Source: an uncultured Muribaculaceae bacterium
Lineage (GTDB): Bacteria > Bacteroidota > Bacteroidia > Bacteroidales > Muribaculaceae
Assembly (NCBI GenBank): GCA_910577585.1
Contig: CAJTNN010000010.1
Span: 1 to 64,000 of the forward strand
Length of the DNA stretch: 64,000 bases
Direction of reading: 5' to 3'
Position 1 is the first letter of the stretch; each line of letters opens with the position of its first letter. The notes beneath the pieces are model-generated. The model had not been told where the DNA came from, searched no databases, and saw only the letters and a program-made list of their open reading frames with translations. Of this stretch, positions 59,825 to 64,000 are shown one piece after another. The position numbers and the translations under genes were made by a program.

Positions 59825-62800
59825 ATGAGAATCCAAGATCGACTGCACGACGAAGTGCTGGTGCTCGATGGCGCCATGGGCACCATGATTCAGCGCCACG
59901 GTCTCACCGAAGATGATTTCCGGGGCACACTTCAGCTGCGCGACGATGTGAAATACAAAGGGTGCAACGACCTGCTGGTGCTCACGCGCCCCGATGTGAT
60001 ATCGGGCATACATGCGGCCTATATCGAGGCCGGTGCCGATATTATCGAGACCAATTCATTCAATGCCAATGCCATATCAATGGCTGAATATCATCTCGGC
60101 GACCGGGTCAGCGAAATCAACCGTGAGGCCGCGCGCCTTGCCCGATGTGAGGCGGACCGCGAATTCGAGCGGTCGGGGCGTCGGGTATATGTGGCCGGCA
60201 GCATGGGACCCTCGAATGTGGCGCTGAGTATCCCGGCCGTGCACGAGGGGGGCGTAGAGGTGGATTTCGACACCATGGCCGAGGCATATCGAGAGCAGGC
60301 CGAGGGATTGATTGAGGGTGGTGCCGACATCCTCTTGCTCGAGACAATTTTCGATACCCTCAATGCCAAGGCTGCCATTGCGGGTGTCAAGGTTGCCATG
60401 AGTCGAAAGAATCGCGAAGATATCCCCCTGATGATTTCGGTCACTCTCACCGAGCAGGGGCGCACCCTCTCAGGCCAGACCGTAGCCGCCTTTCTCGACT
60501 CAGTGCGTCATGCAGGCGCCATGAGCATAGGCCTCAACTGCGGATTCGGCGCCGAGGGCATGGCTCCTTGGCTCGAGCAGCTTCAGAGTGAGCCGGCATT
60601 CATCTCACTTCACCCCAATGCCGGATTGCCCGATGAGCTTGGACGATACACCGAGACACCGGCCACGATGGCTGCTGTGATGGCAAAATATCTTGCTGCC
60701 GGAAAGCTCAATATTGCCGGCGGATGCTGCGGCACGACCCCCGACCATATACGTGCCATTGCCGCCGAGGCCCGCAAAGTCTCCCCCCGCCCTGTGCCGG
60801 CGGCTTCCGGAGCTGATACGATGCACCTCGCAGGTCTGGAGTCGTGCGAGGTCAATCTGGCCACCACCGGATTTCTGAAAGTAGGCGAGCGCTGCAATGT
60901 GGCCGGAAGCCGCAAGTTTCTGCGTCTGGTAAATGAGGGGAATCTCCCCGAGGCCCTTGATGTGGCCACAGCCCAGATAGCCAAAGGTGCGCGTGTGCTT
61001 GACATCAACATGGATGATGCCATGCTCGATGCTCCGCTTGAGATGGAGCGCTTCGTCACACTGTTGGGGGCTGACGCCGCCACATCGCCGCTGCCGCTCA
61101 TGATCGATTCATCCGACATGAGGGTCATCCGGCGTGCGCTTCGCAAGATTCAGGGGCGCCCCATAGTCAACTCCATCTCACTCAAAGAGGGGGAGGAGAA
61201 ATTTCTCAAGCACGCCCGGGAGATTCAGGCTCTCGGCGCCGCCGTGGTGGTGATGGCCTTCGATGAGCAGGGGCAGGCCACGACATTGCCTCGAAGAATC
61301 GAAATCTGCCGTCGGGCCTATGACCTTCTCACCGGCAAATGCGGTTTCAAGGGGAGCGACATAGTGTTTGACCCCAATGTGCTCACGATAGCCACCGGTG
61401 TGGCCGAACATGACCGCTACGCTCTTGACTTCCTTGACGCTGTGAGCTGGATAAAAAAGAATCTCCCGGGTGCGAAAGTAAGTGGTGGAGTGAGCAATCT
61501 GAGTTTCTCTTTCCGAGGCCATAATAAGCTGCGCGAGGCGATGCACACGGTATTCCTGCATCATGCCATAGAGCGCGGCATGGATATGGCGATTGTGAAC
61601 CCATCGACATCGCTCGACATAAATTCAGTTGACGCCACTCTGCGCGAAGCGGCCGAAGACCTCATCTTCTGCCGGCGTCAGGATGCCACCGACCGGATGC
61701 TCGCCATAGCCGCCGAAATGCAGGCCGAGGCAGAACGCCGCAAAGCGGCCTCAGCCGGGCTCCCCCCGAAGAAACCGCAGCCCCATGCCATCCCTACAAT
61801 CGAATCTCTCGTGGAGAAAGGTATTGACGCCGGACTGACCGAACTTCTCGATGAAGCCCTCGCCTCTACCGGCAGTGCGATGGCTGTGGTGAAGACACGC
61901 CTCATGGCAGCCATGCAGAGAGTGGGCGATGAGTTCGGTGCGGGGCGGATGTTTCTGCCGCAGGTAGTGAGGTCGGCCGCGGTCATGAAGCGGGCCATCG
62001 AGCATCTCACACCCGCACTCGAGGCTGAGAGCAGTGTCGGCCGGGAGAATGGTCCCGGAGGAGTATTCGTCATAGCCACTGTCAAGGGGGATGTGCATGA
62101 TATCGGCAAAAATATCGTGGGCGTCATACTTAAATGCAGCGGCTATGAGGTGATAGATCTCGGGGTGATGGTCGATCCGGCCAAGATAGTGGTCACTGTC
62201 AAAGAGCATGGAGCCCGATTCCTCGGACTTAGCGGCCTTATCACCCCATCGCTTGCAGAGATGTGTGTGGTGGCCGAGGCTCTTGAGCGTGAAGGGCTGA
62301 CGGATGTGGTGCTCTGTGTAGGTGGTGCCACCACCTCCGACCTACACACTGCCGTCAAGATAGCCCCCATCTTCAGTGGTCTGACACTTCACACACGCGA
62401 TGCCGCGCAGTTGCCGCCGCTTGTGGCGGCTGTGGCCGATGCCGAGCGTCATGATGAGGTTGCGGCCGGCGTACGCGATGCGCAGCACCGTCTGCGCCAC
62501 GAATATGAGGGGCGTCAGCGTCAGCGCGAGGCCAAAGAGAGTGATGTGCGTGATGATGCGGCTGAATATCAGGCAGCCGTGCCGATGCCGGCTCCTGCGA
62601 CGCCCGGACTGACCGATTTGAAGGTTAAGGTGGCCGATGCTGCGCCGCTTATCAACTGGAAAGCCTTCCTCCACACCTGGCGGCTCTCGCCCGCACTGGC
62701 AGAGAGGGCACTCGCGCTCACTGCCGATGGTGCTGTCACCCCCGCTGCTGACAATGATGATGCCGCTTTGGCCGAGGCATGCCGCTTGATAGGTGACGCC

Positions 62801-63436
62801 CGCAAGATGATAGCCGAGCTTGAGAAAGCGGGCGTGGCCCTTGATGCAAGGGTAGTGCTGACCAAGGCCCACCGCAGTGGCGATGATATGGTGATTGAGG
62901 CTCCTGACGGAGGGGAGATAGTGATACCCACCCTCCGACGCCGCATGGCGCCATGCATGGCGATGGCCGATTTCCTGGCTGAAGATAATGACTGGGTGGC
63001 ACTCTTCGCTGTCACAGCCCGCAATATGCTGCAAAGTCTGCCACTCACAGGGGATGACTACCACGATCTTCTCGTGCAGAGTCTCGCCGACAGGCTTGTG
63101 GAGGCCTCCACCGAGTGGATGCACACTTATGAACATTCCCACCTTCACGCCCTTCAGACCCCACGCGGCATTCGTCCGGCTATTGGCTACCCCTCCATGC
63201 CCGACCAGACAATAGTCTTCGAGGCTGACAAACTGCTGCACTACTCCGACCTCGGCATAAGCCTCACCGAGAATGGAGCGCTGAGTCCGTCGGCCACCAC
63301 TACCGGCTTTATCTTCGCCTCACCATGCGCACGCTACTTTGAGGTGGGCGATGTGAGTGCAGCCGCTCTGAATGAATATGCCCGCAAACGAGGCATGACC
63401 GTAGAGCGCCTGCATGAGATTCTGCCGCGCCATTAA
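59825..63436 (+). CDS. metH: Cobalamin-dependent methionine synthase
   Basis: A 1,203-residue four-module enzyme. (1) Homocysteine domain, about 1-325: VLDGAMGTMIQRHGL and the zinc motif NIAGGCCGTTPDHIRA. (2) Folate domain, about 340-620: VGERCNVAGSRKF and VLDINMDDAMLDA. (3) Cap and B12 domain, about 650-890: the B12 ligand motif DVHDIGKNIVG, GLSGLITPSLAEM and CVGGATTSDLHTA. (4) SAM-binding reactivation domain to the end: RPAIGYPSMPDQT. An Arg/Glu/Ala-rich linker near 895-930 precedes module 4. All modules are present, so it should use and regenerate methylcobalamin. It ends the methionine operon at a clear terminator. Confidence 0.97.
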   Translation: MRIQDRLHDEVLVLDGAMGTMIQRHGLTEDDFRGTLQLRDDVKYKGCNDLLVLTRPDVISGIHAAYIEAGADIIETNSFNANAISMAEYHLGDRVSEINREAARLARCEADREFERSGRRVYVAGSMGPSNVALSIPAVHEGGVEVDFDTMAEAYREQAEGLIEGGADILLLETIFDTLNAKAAIAGVKVAMSRKNREDIPLMISVTLTEQGRTLSGQTVAAFLDSVRHAGAMSIGLNCGFGAEGMAPWLEQLQSEPAFISLHPNAGLPDELGRYTETPATMAAVMAKYLAAGKLNIAGGCCGTTPDHIRAIAAEARKVSPRPVPAASGADTMHLAGLESCEVNLATTGFLKVGERCNVAGSRKFLRLVNEGNLPEALDVATAQIAKGARVLDINMDDAMLDAPLEMERFVTLLGADAATSPLPLMIDSSDMRVIRRALRKIQGRPIVNSISLKEGEEKFLKHAREIQALGAAVVVMAFDEQGQATTLPRRIEICRRAYDLLTGKCGFKGSDIVFDPNVLTIATGVAEHDRYALDFLDAVSWIKKNLPGAKVSGGVSNLSFSFRGHNKLREAMHTVFLHHAIERGMDMAIVNPSTSLDINSVDATLREAAEDLIFCRRQDATDRMLAIAAEMQAEAERRKAASAGLPPKKPQPHAIPTIESLVEKGIDAGLTELLDEALASTGSAMAVVKTRLMAAMQRVGDEFGAGRMFLPQVVRSAAVMKRAIEHLTPALEAESSVGRENGPGGVFVIATVKGDVHDIGKNIVGVILKCSGYEVIDLGVMVDPAKIVVTVKEHGARFLGLSGLITPSLAEMCVVAEALEREGLTDVVLCVGGATTSDLHTAVKIAPIFSGLTLHTRDAAQLPPLVAAVADAERHDEVAAGVRDAQHRLRHEYEGRQRQREAKESDVRDDAAEYQAAVPMPAPATPGLTDLKVKVADAAPLINWKAFLHTWRLSPALAERALALTADGAVTPAADNDDAALAEACRLIGDARKMIAELEKAGVALDARVVLTKAHRSGDDMVIEAPDGGEIVIPTLRRRMAPCMAMADFLAEDNDWVALFAVTARNMLQSLPLTGDDYHDLLVQSLADRLVEASTEWMHTYEHSHLHALQTPRGIRPAIGYPSMPDQTIVFEADKLLHYSDLGISLTENGALSPSATTTGFIFASPCARYFEVGDVSAAALNEYARKRGMTVERLHEILPRH

Positions 63437-63476
63437 CCCGCCATTGACCCGCAGTAATCTCTGCCGGTAAATATGA

Positions 63477-63527
63477 AGTCAGCCCCATCGTCTATCCTTA
63501 AGACGATGGGGCTGACTTTATATTTGT
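63477..63527 (+). terminator. Terminator after metH
   Basis: Arms AGTCAGCCCCATCGTC (63477-63492) and its complement (63502-63517) form a perfect 16-bp stem followed by TTATATTTG. It may also serve the convergent gene at the right edge. Confidence 0.88.
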
Positions 63528-63576
63528 TAATCTCTGGGTATCAAAGCATTAATGTAAAGATGGAGCTGGAGGAACC

Positions 63577-64000
63577 TCAAATCTTAGACTCCACCACTTT
63601 CAGAATCTCCTCCTCCTGGATAGCGGCGGCCGCAGCGATCTCAGCGCCTCGGGCTATGAGCTCCTCGGCTTTGGCCCGGTCTTTAAGTCCGGCAGCATTG
63701 ATCTTCACATTCAGGAATGCACCACGCACGGCAGCGCGGGCGGCCAGAGTGCCCACACCGGCGTCAGTCACTGAATTCGGATTACCGAACTCAGCCATGG
63801 CGCGCACGATGTCGAATACCTCGAAAGAGGCCTCCATAGTGTGCAGCGGCACCTCAGTTGCATAGAGAGTGGCAGCCTCCATAGCGGCCGCGCGGGCAGC
63901 CTTCTCGGCATCAGTCGATTTCGGCATGCCGAAGACATCCATGATACGGTTGAAAGCCGCTGTGTCCTCATCCACAAGGTGAAGCAGACGCTCCATCAGA
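63577..64000 (-). CDS. Formiminotransferase-cyclodeaminase C-terminal-type protein (5' end cut by window)
   Basis: The last 140 residues of a gene whose start lies beyond the window; the frame is open at 64000. The helical sequence LLHLVDEDTAAFNRIMDVFG, PLHTMEASFEVFD and GNPNSVTDAGVGTLAARAAV matches the cyclodeaminase (FTCD C-terminal / FchA) family, which acts on formiminotetrahydrofolate. Stand-alone members are about 200-210 residues and the bifunctional enzyme about 540, which cannot be told apart here. It probably feeds one-carbon units from histidine degradation into the folate pool used by MetF and MetH. Confidence 0.85.
   Translation of the reverse strand, partial: LMERLLHLVDEDTAAFNRIMDVFGMPKSTDAEKAARAAAMEAATLYATEVPLHTMEASFEVFDIVRAMAEFGNPNSVTDAGVGTLAARAAVRGAFLNVKINAAGLKDRAKAEELIARGAEIAAAAAIQEEEILKVVESKI

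Overview
The window reads as a chromosomal segment of a Bacteroidales bacterium, most likely a gut Muribaculaceae-type organism (inferred from gene content; no rRNA marker is present). Supporting signs are the Bacteroidota promoter pattern TTTG-N19/20-TAnnTTTG seen many times, the lack of obvious Shine-Dalgarno sites, several families largely confined to Bacteroidales (DUF3467, DUF3256, DUF4491, DUF4465, DUF4105), a BtuB-BtuG cobalamin uptake pair, and secreted proteins with type IX secretion-like tails. Genes are GC-rich and most lie on the minus strand; intergenic gaps are AT-rich and unusually full of repeats. No tRNA, rRNA, CRISPR array, prophage or complete IS was seen.

Layout. 0.1-2.5 kb: a lipoprotein and a C10 cysteine protease. 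2.9-5.4 kb: lysC-lysA. 5.5-6.9 kb: a sigma factor, an anti-sigma-like protein and a small secreted protein. 7.0-8.5 kb: a cobalamin riboswitch in front of a DUF4465 secreted protein. 8.7-12.2 kb: aromatic amino acid operon (pheA, aminotransferase, DAHP synthase/chorismate mutase) behind a Phe/Tyr-rich leader peptide and an attenuator-like hairpin. 12.3-18.2 kb: DUF4491, cysS, DUF3467, a LolD-like ATPase, tcdA and an RsmF-like rRNA methyltransferase. 18.5-20.4 kb: an RsmI-like methyltransferase and a YycJ-like metallo-hydrolase. 20.5-30.7 kb: lipoprotein, POT peptide transporter, SufE, HIT protein, GreA, C69 dipeptidase, acyl-CoA ligase, Fe-alcohol dehydrogenase and a truncated KDO-transferase-like protein. 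30.7-36.4 kb: gltX, DUF3256, a DEAD-box helicase and gluQ. 36.9-41.7 kb: a large acidic repeat protein, a gene-poor gap and a four-helix-bundle/zinc-ribbon protein. 42.0-45.5 kb: btuB-btuG. 45.6-55.9 kb: GYF membrane protein, secA, a phosphatase-fold pseudoenzyme, DUF4105, asnS and a repeat-rich pseudouridine synthase. 56.4-63.4 kb: a methionine operon (trans-sulfuration enzyme, C-S lyase, metF, metH). The right edge cuts a formiminotransferase-cyclodeaminase-type gene.

A vitamin B12/one-carbon theme links distant parts: riboswitch-controlled DUF4465, BtuB-BtuG import, B12-dependent MetH with MetF, and a folate-linked cyclodeaminase. The most novel signals are non-coding. First, a dispersed 57-194 bp element family with inverted termini; two copies share a core hairpin whose stem differs at three base pairs, all compensated. 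Second, three arrays phased at 10 bp (GATTAATCGG-like) placed at or beyond gene 3' ends. Third, the aromatic leader peptide. A catalytically dead PafA-like protein and a half-length KDO-transferase-like protein are the main coding oddities.
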